Of a stretch of 64,000 nucleotides of DNA, positions 32,266-42,610 are shown in pieces. The stretch's first letter is position 1. Every line of letters starts with the position of its first letter. The stretch covers positions 12,473,088 through 12,537,087 of the forward strand of contig NC_087071.1 of assembly GCF_963678635.1 (NCBI RefSeq), written 5' to 3'. A program made the translations under genes and the position numbers. The stretch is from Symsagittifera roscoffensis. Lineage: Eukaryota > Xenacoelomorpha > Acoela > Convolutidae. A model generated the notes under the pieces. It made no database searches. It saw only the letters and a list, made by a program, of their open reading frames with translations, and was not told where the DNA came from.

Positions 32266-35200
32266 CGAAACTCCAGATGATGATGAAATCTTTCCCTTTA
32301 TAGTAGATGCAGATACTGATAGAGGACAACACATATTTTGTCAAAATTTACTCGTAAATTTATTTGAACCCGGAATCAGTCCATGTAAAACAGAGTTCCC
32401 CGATGTAAAAATCAAAAGACAAATCATAGATCACTATCTAAAAGATATATGCAACATAACACAACAGTATGGAATCTACTCCATAGAATTCACCTCACCA
32501 AACCATAATAATAGAACATATACTATTCAAACAGACGATCTTGATTTAGAATTTTCAAAAGTTTTTTCAGAATATATAAAAAGCATCCAATACCATAACT
32601 CACAAAGAGCAAACTCCATTTTCACCAATGAAGTTTTCGCAATAATATATAGTTATATTTCGATATTAGAAAATGAACTCCCATTAACAAATGTCTCACC
32701 GACAGAAACATCTAAACATTTAAGAGTACGACATGAAATCACACTACTCTCTAGTTATTTAAACATCATAAAAAAAAATTTCACGAAAGACGACGTTTCA
32801 CAACATACCAAACACGATTTACAAAAAATTTTGGCATGGTTCATAATAGATTATTTCACACATAATATTGATTTAATTGCACAAGCAAGAAAAAATTTTA
32901 GACCCCAAAATTCGAACGATGATACCGCTATCACAGAACAATCAGATTATGTTTGGGACCCCGAATGGTCTCATCCCGCATTTATAAGCTTTCCACAATC
33001 AATCTCAAGTCAAGCAATAAGTACGATATCTTACATAAGAGATTATGTAAAAGTAATACCATTAACCATTGATGCAACACCATTAAACTATAATACATTT
33101 TTACCCGATACACAAAATAATAGTTTAAACTCTACAGTCATACACAACGAAAACCTCAATGGAACTAGGAACCTTACTCAACAAGATATACAGACACCAT
33201 CACACTTCATAAATGAAGAAATTGTACACACAACAACTACACAACAAAGTATTTCACCAATACGCCCGAATTTAACAACACCAAGAAATACAAATCCTTC
33301 ACAAACACAGGTAACCTTACAATCAACCGTTAAACCTTCGGTTGCCCCTAAATATTCACATATGGATTACCAAACATACAGACCCATGACAATACCATCA
33401 AAAACACGCAAAACATTTACTAGAAACAACTTTACAGACCATAATTATAATTATACACATCCATCAAAAACATATAATCAACCACAGAGAAATTTTAACC
33501 AATATACAAGATCTCGAAATTGGGATAACCCAATGACCCAACCTAAACCAATAAATTTCCAAACAAATCCTCCACAGGATCACAGTGAAAATTACCCATT
33601 TTTTCAACAAAATAAAAATAAAAAACAGACATCTTATCAAATGGATTATTTATCCTCAGATGATGATTTCTTACAACCAGATATATTTACACAAAATACT
33701 CAAGAATATCGTAGACAAGGAATACAGAAAACACGTACAAATCATAGGAATTTTTCTCCACAACCGATAGATGCACAACATCAACAACCAATTCAACAAC
33801 AAAATCTAATTAATACACAATCCTTTCAACCAATTCAACAACAAAATCCAATGACTGCACACTCGTATCAACCATCACAAATGCAAAATGAAATACCACT
33901 CCCATATTATCTTCAACAACATGAAATAACAAGAAACCAACTTTCAAATTTTTCTCAAATGCCAAATGCAGCAGAATCATTACAAATGACAATGAATCCA
34001 TACCTTATGGGTGGATCATCAATAACATCAAACAAACCTTTAATGGTTTTCACAGGAACAGATCCTGAATACTCTGTAGAAGATTATTTAAATGCAGTAA
34101 CAGCAAACCTGATTTTAAACATTGGACCTGAACCAATTAATACGCCACTACATCAAAACTGGATACATCGACGCACAGCGTTGATACAAACAATCTTAGA
34201 TGGCGCAGCCCAAAAATGGTTTTCAGTACTACCTCTAGAAATAAAATCAAACTGGAAAAGGTTTACACAGGAATTTTCAAAAATGTTTGACTCCGAAAGA
34301 AACAAACAACAACAAAGAGTTTTATGTAATGAAATTCGCAGATTACCAAACGAAACCATCAAGCAAATAGCAGTACGAATCGAAACACTAGTTCGAAAAG
34401 CATATTCATTAAATACACATGACTATAAAAACACAAAGATGACAGAAATCTTAATGATGACCTTAACACCACAATTAAGGAAAATAGCAATAAAAAAGAG
34501 AGCATCTCATCCTTCTTCAATTCGAGAACCCGATTTAGATTTTAGAAAACTAGTAGACAAACTAGAACAAGCAGAAATCACGATGAAACTAGAAGAAACG
34601 GAAAATCTGAAATTACAATACGTTAACAGAATTGAAACGACTCCCACTAATATTAATAATATACAGGAATCAGAAACAGACCTCGTTGAAAAAATCACTG
34701 AAATACTCAATATTTACGAAAAGAACCCGAACTTTAAAGGCAAACCATCTTTCAAAAAATGGTGTAATTATTGCCGACGATACGGACATAGTATTTCCGA
34801 ATGTAGACAAAAACAGCAAGATAGTCAAAATAAACCTCAAAAATACAAAGAACCAAATAAATCATTCTATCAATACATGAAAAAAGATCAAAATCTACCG
34901 AACAAAACAGTCCACAGCAACAACAGTTCAGGAAAACCACTCCCAAACAATACAAACTATACAAGAAATCAATCACCATATAACTCAAGTTATAGAGGAA
35001 GATCACCAGAACGAAGAAACACGTATAATTCATCACAAAATCACTACAATAGACCAAATAGTCGAAATAACTACTCCAGATCAAATTCAAATACACAACG
35101 ATTTGTTTCTAGATCTAATTCCCAATCAAGAAATAACTACTATCCAAACAACCAATCACGAAATTCATCATACAATAGGAATAGAAACTACTCCTATAAT

Positions 35201-36388
35201 CGAAATAGAAGTTATTCAAACAACCGAAACCAGAATTACCCGAACAATCGATCAAGGAATAACTCATATAATAGATCGAACTATAACAGACCAAACAATA
35301 ATTACCAAAACAGATCGCGAAATAATTCACAAAATCGACACTCAAGTTATAATAATCGTTATAGAAATTATTCCCAATCACCACACCGGAATAATAATAA
35401 CTATAATAATTCTAATAATCGCCACAGAAGTAGTACACCTAAACATCAAAGACAAATTAATCAAGTACAATCTAATCCAGAAACAACATCAGACCCTCCA
35501 GGTATTGATGACACAGTAACTGATACGTTACAACTCAATCAAATAAATTGTACATCATCAGATTCAGAAAGTGATACAGAAAACACTCTTTCTATCAATA
35601 TGATAAAAGTCGAAAATGACTATGAATCTGTCATATATGAACAACCCTTTCCATCACACATATATGAAAATCAATCAGAATTTCTTCAAAATTATTACAC
35701 TACACCTATAAATTCCACACCAACGACGCAAGAAACAAATGAGATTAACACCACAGATCAAACCAATAAAAATACCAAAACAAAATGCTTGAATACAAAC
35801 CATATTTATCAAAATATACAAAAAGAACAACCCAAAGAAAAAATTTGGACAATACCATTTCTCTTAGAAAGCCCAAGAAATAAAGAATTTCAACCACCAG
35901 ACCTTGAAATAGATTTTTTAATTGATTCAGGAGCAGAATCAAACATAATAAACATTCCCACATGGAATGAAATAAAAACTTTACACCCAAAGCTAACACC
36001 TCTTGAAACCTCCAGTAACCTAGCAACAGCACAAGGATCAACATTGATAAACTACGGAAAAATCCAATTATTTCTCCTCCCTACCAGAACAATGGAGCAA
36101 AGTAAAATTCTAAATAAGCCATTTAAACAAATATTCCATATCACCGATATTAAATATAATATCATTGGAATACCATTTATTTCGAAGTATATACCAACAA
36201 TTAACATCCTAAATAGTAAAATATTAATCAAAGATAAATATACAAAAACAAAAGAAACATCCTTAACATTTTTTCAAAGATTAAATAAACAACCACCATT
36301 CTTTTCAAAATTCTATCCGATATTTAACCAACAAAGAAAACACCTGAAACCACTATCAGGAAACATCTATAATTTTTCAATCAAATAA
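32240..36388 (+). CDS. gag: E1 Gag-protease polyprotein, 1382 residues
   Basis: Residues 1-590 form a long Asn/Gln/Thr-rich N-terminal region with a Gln-rich tandem repeat (QPIQQQN). Residues about 600-780 match a retrotransposon capsid domain (FTGTDPEYSVEDYLNAV, AQKWFSVLP, FTQEFSKMF). A CCHC zinc knuckle (C842, C845, H850, C855) follows. About 895-1075 is an extreme Asn/Arg/Ser/Tyr-rich basic tract. An aspartic protease with active-site IDSGAE (D1229) ends the protein. Gag and protease share one ORF. At 1382 residues it is unusually long for Ty3/gypsy Gag. It ends in TAA, with Pol in the same frame downstream. E2 holds a broken copy at 55451-58084. Confidence 0.92.
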   Translation: MSSTHTPGDETPDDDEIFPFIVDADTDRGQHIFCQNLLVNLFEPGISPCKTEFPDVKIKRQIIDHYLKDICNITQQYGIYSIEFTSPNHNNRTYTIQTDDLDLEFSKVFSEYIKSIQYHNSQRANSIFTNEVFAIIYSYISILENELPLTNVSPTETSKHLRVRHEITLLSSYLNIIKKNFTKDDVSQHTKHDLQKILAWFIIDYFTHNIDLIAQARKNFRPQNSNDDTAITEQSDYVWDPEWSHPAFISFPQSISSQAISTISYIRDYVKVIPLTIDATPLNYNTFLPDTQNNSLNSTVIHNENLNGTRNLTQQDIQTPSHFINEEIVHTTTTQQSISPIRPNLTTPRNTNPSQTQVTLQSTVKPSVAPKYSHMDYQTYRPMTIPSKTRKTFTRNNFTDHNYNYTHPSKTYNQPQRNFNQYTRSRNWDNPMTQPKPINFQTNPPQDHSENYPFFQQNKNKKQTSYQMDYLSSDDDFLQPDIFTQNTQEYRRQGIQKTRTNHRNFSPQPIDAQHQQPIQQQNLINTQSFQPIQQQNPMTAHSYQPSQMQNEIPLPYYLQQHEITRNQLSNFSQMPNAAESLQMTMNPYLMGGSSITSNKPLMVFTGTDPEYSVEDYLNAVTANLILNIGPEPINTPLHQNWIHRRTALIQTILDGAAQKWFSVLPLEIKSNWKRFTQEFSKMFDSERNKQQQRVLCNEIRRLPNETIKQIAVRIETLVRKAYSLNTHDYKNTKMTEILMMTLTPQLRKIAIKKRASHPSSIREPDLDFRKLVDKLEQAEITMKLEETENLKLQYVNRIETTPTNINNIQESETDLVEKITEILNIYEKNPNFKGKPSFKKWCNYCRRYGHSISECRQKQQDSQNKPQKYKEPNKSFYQYMKKDQNLPNKTVHSNNSSGKPLPNNTNYTRNQSPYNSSYRGRSPERRNTYNSSQNHYNRPNSRNNYSRSNSNTQRFVSRSNSQSRNNYYPNNQSRNSSYNRNRNYSYNRNRSYSNNRNQNYPNNRSRNNSYNRSNYNRPNNNYQNRSRNNSQNRHSSYNNRYRNYSQSPHRNNNNYNNSNNRHRSSTPKHQRQINQVQSNPETTSDPPGIDDTVTDTLQLNQINCTSSDSESDTENTLSINMIKVENDYESVIYEQPFPSHIYENQSEFLQNYYTTPINSTPTTQETNEINTTDQTNKNTKTKCLNTNHIYQNIQKEQPKEKIWTIPFLLESPRNKEFQPPDLEIDFLIDSGAESNIINIPTWNEIKTLHPKLTPLETSSNLATAQGSTLINYGKIQLFLLPTRTMEQSKILNKPFKQIFHITDIKYNIIGIPFISKYIPTINILNSKILIKDKYTKTKETSLTFFQRLNKQPPFFSKFYPIFNQQRKHLKPLSGNIYNFSIK

Positions 36389-36430
36389 GTTCACCAATAT
36401 GATAAAGAACAAAACAAACAAAAATTTTAC

Positions 36431-39400
36431 ATGTCAGATTTTGAATTCAAACCTATTCATAAATTTTTCAAAATCACAATCTCTTCAATAAAATATTTGA
36501 AAAATTCGAATTCAGATATTATTTCCTTACATGTCTATAACAACACACCTTACCAAGTAACATTACCTTTAGGACTTTTAGGATATTGTGAAACCAACGC
36601 TACAATATCACCAATACACGAAAAAGCCTATCGCGTAAATAATATACTCCAATTACTAGATATTTGCCAATCTACAATTCTTAATGAAGAATTATCTATA
36701 AATAATATAATAAGTAACGAAAACAGAAATACGGATTATTTCACAAAAACTCCATATTTCAAACCTACATTCAACATAAGTAACTACACAGAGGACCAAC
36801 AGAAATTTTTAACAATGTTTAATTTCCAACATTCACAAATAACACAAGACGAATTCGAAAAGTTAGCCAAACAGCTAATTAAATATTCATCAGTCTATGC
36901 AACATCAAAATTCGATGTTGGCAGAATCAGTTCATCACTACATCTCCCATTAAAACCCGACGCAGTTTTCAAAAAACAGAGAGCAAGTAAAGTACCAATT
37001 CACTTACATGATAAAGTAAACAGATTACTCGATATTTTAGAACAATACAATATTATATCACCAGTTAATAAAGAAGAACAACCAAAAGGCAACACATTCA
37101 TCAACCCCGTTATCATTCTAGCTAAAGGAGAATCATTAAAAATCGTTCTCGACGCTCGATACCTCAATTCACTCATAGATGAATCAAAATGCAATTGGCC
37201 CATCGAACCAATACAAGTTATTTTAACAAAAATAAACGGCAAATACTTTACAACCGCCGATATGAATAGTGCATACAATCAAATGCCACTAGATGAACAA
37301 TCACGACGTTTAACACAATTTGTTATCGGAAACCAACAATATGAATTCAACCGCTTATTCTATGGAAAATCCATAGGACCAGCAGCATTTTCAGCTTTTA
37401 TGAGCAAAATTTTTAGACCACTGATACTCAAGAAAAACGCAATCACCTATTTAGACGATGTTTTTATGCAATCACAAACAAAAGACGAAATGTTCAAAGT
37501 TTTAGAAAAATATCACCAAATACTTCAGAACGAAAATCTGAAGGCCGCCCCCGATAAATCACACTTCTTTTTGACAAGAGTTAAATTCTTAGGACATAAT
37601 ATAGAAAGAAAAACAATCACTCCATTGAAATCACGCATTGACGCTATTCAAAAACTTCAACCACCAACAAATAAAAAGAAAATCCAAGAATTTCTTGGAA
37701 TGTTAAACTTTTTAAGTAAATATGTTTATAAAATGCAATTATATCTACGACCATTTTATAACATCCTTAGACAACAAAATAATTTTGAATGGAACACAGA
37801 ACATCAAACACGATTCGAAGAAATAAAGAAACTCTTAACTGAACAAATTTCAAACACAATTCCAGACCCTGATCAACCATTTTATGCAATGTGCGATGCT
37901 TCGAACTTTGGCATCGGCGCAGCACTATTACAATCACATAATGGTACAAATAAAATGAACCTCATATCAGCAAATTCTCGATTATTCACTCAAGCAGAGC
38001 TACGACTCTCAACTCTAATGAGAGAATGTACAGCCATAATATATACACTGACAGAATATGAATTTCTGATACTTGGATCAAAACATCCAACAGTTCTATT
38101 CACAGACCATAAACCAATCATCTTTCTCTTTACACAAAAATCTAACCCAAACCACCGAGTTTACAGATTTCAACTAATTCTAATGAAATTTCCAAACTTA
38201 CATATAGTTTGGACTGCAGGAAAAAATCTTGCATTACCAGACACCTTAAGTCGAAATACACCACCTGAATTACTTACACGAAAAACAACAGTTGAAATAC
38301 CCAAAAACATAAAATTCTACCTTGCAGAAAACGAAACATCACCCCGATTAGAATGCAAATATGCAGTTAAAACTGATATTGAACAATCACAAATAAATAG
38401 TTTACAACATTTCCCACTTTATTTAGATTGTCAAAATAATCATTATGAAGTTGATTTACTTGGAACATCAACTTTCAAACCAATCCCATATTCTCAATGG
38501 ATAAAAAATAACACCCAACAAAAACGAACAAAACAACACCCGCCTAAGAAAGACCATTTTCCACTAATTGAAAAAGAAGATTTAACTGATAAAATAAATT
38601 TATCAGGACCACAAACAAATGATTCAAAATACACAATAAATCAAGTTTTTGACCTTCACGACCCACTTGATACAATACCCTTATCTAAATTCGAAATTGA
38701 AAACATTTTTCTCCCTCCAACAGAAACAATTACAATTTCAACACTAAAACAATACCAAAATCTTGACCCAATAATTCGACAACTAAAATCATGGCACAAA
38801 TATAAAACTAAACCTACCAAAGCAGATTCAACCATACTAGGCAACAAGACACTCCTCCGATATTTTCGCAAATTTAATTACACAACAATTAATGAAACTA
38901 CAGACCTTTTAGAATACAACTTAAACGAATCCATAGTCCCCTGTCTCCCTTTAAGTATGATTCTTATAGCTTTTAATATTTCACATACACAAAATATTAA
39001 AGGACACTCTGGATCAGAGAAAACATATTCAAATTTTATACAAAACTTTTATTTCCCAAATGCACCAATTTGGATAAAAGTACTATGCAATGACTGTATA
39101 GTATGTCAACTAAATAAACCTTACCCAAATCAAAAACAAATAGCACAAAAACAAGATTTTAAAGGACAAAGTTTGTACTTTAATCATCGTATCTCATTTG
39201 ATACTAAAGGACCAATTTCACCCTCATCAGAAGGAAACTCCTACATTATGGTAATTGTTGACGCATTCACACACTATGTAGCACTTAACCCAGTACCACA
39301 TTGTAATGCTTATTACGCATATACAACACTTTATGAACACTGGATAGCAAAATTCGGACTACCAGAAATTTTAGTTACAGACAACGGTACAGAATTCATA

Positions 39401-40132
39401 AATAATGAAATTATCACACTATGTCATTTATATAACATTAAACACAAACCACGTACATCTCATGCACCTTGGACAAACGGCTTAGTCGAAGGTATGAACC
39501 GTTCATTACAAGAATATCTTAGATGTATCATCAACGGAAATGATACAAAATATACCGAATGGTCAGCAGATGTAAAATTATTTCCCTTAGCGTATAATTC
39601 ACAAATTACGACAACTTTAGGAATGTCACCATATGAAATGGTTTTTAACCAAAAGCCACGCAAACCAATAATGTTTACAGCAAATTCTCATAAAAACGCA
39701 CAAGGTTATTGTCAACCAAATAAAGACTCAATTTGTTATAACCTACCTTTACATACACACGATGAAGATCATTTTCATCACCCACAAATTCTTAAATTAG
39801 CCTCCGGTACACACACCGAATGGATTCTAAATAGAGATAAGAAACACAATGAAATCTACCAAAAAATAACGAAAAAGTTATTACAAAGACAAAACATTAA
39901 TGAACAAATCAATTCACGTTTTACACCAGCCTCCGAATTAAAAATTGGAACATTTGTTCTCATACCTAATTTTAATACTCAAAAAGGAATTTCTAAAAAA
40001 TTACAACCCCTCCGAAAAGGACCCTACCAAATAATTGCAAGACCCACTGATGTCACATATAAAATTACCGACTCGAATAAAAAAGAAATCGTTCAGCACC
40101 GAAACAACCTCTTACCTTACTACCCAAAATAA
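36431..40132 (+). CDS. pol: E1 Pol: RT, RNase H, integrase, 1233 residues
   Basis: Domains in order: an N-terminal linker; RT with LDARYLNSLI, ADMNSAYNQMPL and the YLDD box (residues 340-343); RNase H with CDAS (D489), the REC glutamate and FTDHKP; an HHCC zinc finger starting at H852; integrase core with D924, D984 and E1020, an exact D,D-35-E spacing; and a GPY module (KGPYQII). These are Ty3/gypsy features. The frame equals that of Gag-protease: only one TAA (36386-36388) and 14 open codons separate them, so Pol may be made by stop readthrough rather than from the ATG at 36431. The ORF ends at a TAA after which the same frame stays open for 111 more codons. Confidence 0.93.
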   Translation: MSDFEFKPIHKFFKITISSIKYLKNSNSDIISLHVYNNTPYQVTLPLGLLGYCETNATISPIHEKAYRVNNILQLLDICQSTILNEELSINNIISNENRNTDYFTKTPYFKPTFNISNYTEDQQKFLTMFNFQHSQITQDEFEKLAKQLIKYSSVYATSKFDVGRISSSLHLPLKPDAVFKKQRASKVPIHLHDKVNRLLDILEQYNIISPVNKEEQPKGNTFINPVIILAKGESLKIVLDARYLNSLIDESKCNWPIEPIQVILTKINGKYFTTADMNSAYNQMPLDEQSRRLTQFVIGNQQYEFNRLFYGKSIGPAAFSAFMSKIFRPLILKKNAITYLDDVFMQSQTKDEMFKVLEKYHQILQNENLKAAPDKSHFFLTRVKFLGHNIERKTITPLKSRIDAIQKLQPPTNKKKIQEFLGMLNFLSKYVYKMQLYLRPFYNILRQQNNFEWNTEHQTRFEEIKKLLTEQISNTIPDPDQPFYAMCDASNFGIGAALLQSHNGTNKMNLISANSRLFTQAELRLSTLMRECTAIIYTLTEYEFLILGSKHPTVLFTDHKPIIFLFTQKSNPNHRVYRFQLILMKFPNLHIVWTAGKNLALPDTLSRNTPPELLTRKTTVEIPKNIKFYLAENETSPRLECKYAVKTDIEQSQINSLQHFPLYLDCQNNHYEVDLLGTSTFKPIPYSQWIKNNTQQKRTKQHPPKKDHFPLIEKEDLTDKINLSGPQTNDSKYTINQVFDLHDPLDTIPLSKFEIENIFLPPTETITISTLKQYQNLDPIIRQLKSWHKYKTKPTKADSTILGNKTLLRYFRKFNYTTINETTDLLEYNLNESIVPCLPLSMILIAFNISHTQNIKGHSGSEKTYSNFIQNFYFPNAPIWIKVLCNDCIVCQLNKPYPNQKQIAQKQDFKGQSLYFNHRISFDTKGPISPSSEGNSYIMVIVDAFTHYVALNPVPHCNAYYAYTTLYEHWIAKFGLPEILVTDNGTEFINNEIITLCHLYNIKHKPRTSHAPWTNGLVEGMNRSLQEYLRCIINGNDTKYTEWSADVKLFPLAYNSQITTTLGMSPYEMVFNQKPRKPIMFTANSHKNAQGYCQPNKDSICYNLPLHTHDEDHFHHPQILKLASGTHTEWILNRDKKHNEIYQKITKKLLQRQNINEQINSRFTPASELKIGTFVLIPNFNTQKGISKKLQPLRKGPYQIIARPTDVTYKITDSNKKEIVQHRNNLLPYYPK

Positions 40133-40468
40133 TACGCACTCCGCGAATTAACCCAATTATATTCCTTCACAGGATTAAAAATAGTTCAAAACGAACCACA
40201 TCTGAAAAAAACAGAACAAAATGATAACCCCACCGAAAATCAAAACACAAAACCAACCGCTACCAAAAACACTACAAAAAATCTAGACCATAAAGAATCT
40301 CCAAAACAAAGAAAAAATAGAAAAATGACAGAACAAATCATACCCCAAGAAGAAATAGACAAATCTGAACATAGAAAAACAACAAGACTCCGAAATCAAC
40401 CACGTAAAAACTACAAAATGTTCATCCCCCAATCTAAAATATTAAAGAAAGTAGAATTTAAAAAGTAA
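40133..40468 (+). other. In-frame extension of Pol beyond its stop codon
   Basis: After the Pol TAA (40130-40132) the same frame has 111 sense codons before the next stop (40466-40468). The text is Lys/Asn/Thr-rich and hydrophilic and ends with TTRLRNQPRKNYKMFIPQSK, which resembles the basic tail at the C-terminus of gypsy-type Pol proteins. It has no internal start except Met codons deep inside. The Pol stop is therefore either a recent nonsense change in this copy or is sometimes read through. Confidence 0.6.
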
Positions 40469-41289
40469 TTTTAAGATTTTATACTTCACAATCTTGAACC
40501 TCCGTAACATTTTTCATTTCAATTTTTCAAAATAACATGCTCACAAGTACGCAATAATTCTAGTTCAAAATAGACCAATAGGATTCATCCAATCCGCCAC
40601 TTTCTCTAACTCAAACTAAGATCAATTAGACGAATCATATAGAACTCCAGGCACATCTATAACTATAACTTTACGACCTCCAGGTCAAAAATAAGCAAAC
40701 CACTCCAACTTGACAACTAAAATAAATATCACCATAATACCGTACCCCTCCCTTATCTAATAACCCAAAGATCAACAATATTTCCCCAACTCAGACCACG
40801 AATACCCCCAAAACAAATTTGATAACTTAGCCTAAAGTAACAAAATGAAGATTTTAATTAGCCTAAAGTATAAAAATCTCACCATACCCCGGATCATTTG
40901 ACAAACAAAAATAAAGAAAAAGACGACCTCCTAGTCACCATGAAAATTGCCCCCAACAATTTTTTACAAAACTCAACCCACTTGTCAAAAAACTAATAAA
41001 TAATCCGACCACACTAGAAAATCGCCTCAAACAGCAAAAAATATTCGACCAAGAGATCATTTCTTAAATGCTCTCCTCTCAAACAGTTGCTCAAATACTT
41101 ATAAATTTTAAACATTTTTTTTCAATACTTGAAACCTTTATTTCTTTTTGATATACTTGAATCTTTTCTAATAATCCTAATCATTTTTTGTAACATTTTT
41201 TTAATTTTCTACACCATACTCGAACTATTCCTCCAACTTTCCAAAACCCTTGATTACATCCACAGGTACGATTCATATAACTTGTCTAA
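40469..41289 (+). other. Non-coding interval between pol and accessory ORFs
   Basis: 821 bp without a supported ORF. TAGCCTAAAGTA occurs twice about 34 bp apart (about 40825-40870). The end (41222-41265) has a pyrimidine-rich tract and TTGATTACATCCACAG, a plausible splice acceptor 24 nt before the next ATG. Confidence 0.5.
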
Positions 41290-41478
41290 ATGATACGAAC
41301 AATTTTCAGTAGAACCGATATTTTTTTATTGTTTGTAATTTTCATAGCATTCTTATCATCCCTCATTTTGACCATCTGTAAATGTATAAAGAAAGCAATC
41401 CTCACATTTGCCCTAGCAACAGTCCTTCTAATTCTTTTTTTGGAAGAATATTATAATAAACACAAAATTTCTCACTAA
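41290..41478 (+). CDS. Small hydrophobic ORF, 62 residues
   Basis: MIRTIFSRTD is followed by a hydrophobic helix (about residues 11-29), a short cysteine/lysine patch CKCIKK, and a second hydrophobic helix (about 36-51), then a charged end, EEYYNKHKISH. This is a two-span membrane hairpin pattern. The ATG lies 24 nt after a candidate splice acceptor. Its family is unknown and there is no second copy in the window to test conservation. It could be a viroporin-like accessory protein or a membrane anchor for the frame that follows; both are speculation. Confidence 0.4.
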   Translation: MIRTIFSRTDIFLLFVIFIAFLSSLILTICKCIKKAILTFALATVLLILFLEEYYNKHKISH

Positions 41479-41486
41479 AGTAATAA

Positions 41487-42554
41487 TTCAAAAAACCATC
41501 AAAAATTGCTACCCAACAGTCACAGAATCAGTCTTCACCGACATCATCCCAAGATAACCAAACACCACCTTCAACTACTCAAAATCCTCAAACATCTACA
41601 CGAATTTCTTTTCAAGACAATCCATACACTTTTGAAGAACGACATGCTCGTTTATCAGAACCACTAGAACCAGTTCAACGACAAGCACCTTTAAGCGAAC
41701 CAACATATAACCTATATCCAACACTACCACAAGAACTAAGTAGAATAAAAAATTCTAGTCAAAACCAAAATACAGTCGAAATAAATAGACAAATTATACA
41801 TCCTCGACGAAACAGAAATTTTCAAACTCCCCGAGTTCATTTTGATATACCTCAATCCCCATCACAAAACACTCCAGAAAACCCCATTGGTATATTACCA
41901 GAAACCCCTACGCTTCTTTCACAACGTAGCACCTCAAGCCTACCATCAGATTACTTAGGTTCAACACCAACATCTGAACAAATACGTGAAAATCCCTTTA
42001 ACCCCCCAAACCAAACATCACGACTGCCATATTGGACTACACATTCATTTACACAAGGTGAACCAAATTTAGTCAATGACCCCATAGATATTTCTACGGA
42101 TACAACAACATCCTCATCACTTCCAGAAACATTATCACTACCATCAACACCATCAATAAGCCAGTTTTCACCACCACCCTTTAACTTAAATTTTCCAAAT
42201 AATCTCGACGCCAGATATCGAGAACAATCATCAATAAATATTCCTTTAAGATTAGATTGGAATACATTCACAGCACCTCCACCATTATTTGGACAACATC
42301 AAGAAAGTAACCGCCTTCATAACTGGGCACTTAATAGATTACAATATCGCCAAGATATTCACAACGATATCCGTGATCACAATATTCAAATACTCCAACA
42401 AAACAGTTTACAATTAAAGTTTGAAATCACAGTTAAGTTAAATAACATTACCCAACATCCCTACCCATTAAATCCACCTAACATAACAGCTCAATCACTA
42501 CCACCACCGTTTATAACTACTGAGGTAATATATAAATACGACAGATATACCTAA
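41487..42554 (+). CDS. 355-codon open frame without any ATG (Pro/Ser/Gln-rich)
   Basis: Open from a TAA at 41484-41486 to TAA at 42552-42554, with no methionine codon at all. The N-terminal part is Ser/Thr/Gln/Pro-rich and looks disordered. The middle is Pro/Ser/Thr-rich (ETPTLLSQRSTSSLPSDYLG). The C-terminal 130 residues look more ordered and charged (LHNWALNRLQYRQDIHNDI, then LQLKFEITVKLNNI). A 355-codon stop-free run in DNA this AT-rich, sitting exactly between pol and env, is unlikely by chance. Expression would need splicing from an upstream ATG exon or non-AUG initiation; CAACAG and GAATCAG near 41515-41530 could be acceptors. I do not recognise a family. The matching part of E3 lies outside the window. 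Confidence 0.6.
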   Translation, partial: FKKPSKIATQQSQNQSSPTSSQDNQTPPSTTQNPQTSTRISFQDNPYTFEERHARLSEPLEPVQRQAPLSEPTYNLYPTLPQELSRIKNSSQNQNTVEINRQIIHPRRNRNFQTPRVHFDIPQSPSQNTPENPIGILPETPTLLSQRSTSSLPSDYLGSTPTSEQIRENPFNPPNQTSRLPYWTTHSFTQGEPNLVNDPIDISTDTTTSSSLPETLSLPSTPSISQFSPPPFNLNFPNNLDARYREQSSINIPLRLDWNTFTAPPPLFGQHQESNRLHNWALNRLQYRQDIHNDIRDHNIQILQQNSLQLKFEITVKLNNITQHPYPLNPPNITAQSLPPPFITTEVIYKYDRYT

Positions 42555-42610
42555 AAAAACACAATTGGTTACATTACATTTTATAACCCATACTCAGGAT
42601 TATCATACAC

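Noticed and set aside
35103-35519. 138-codon Ile/Thr-rich frame overlapping gag
   Set aside because: A shifted-frame shadow of the Asn/Arg/Ser-rich repeat tract; no ATG context or independent conservation.
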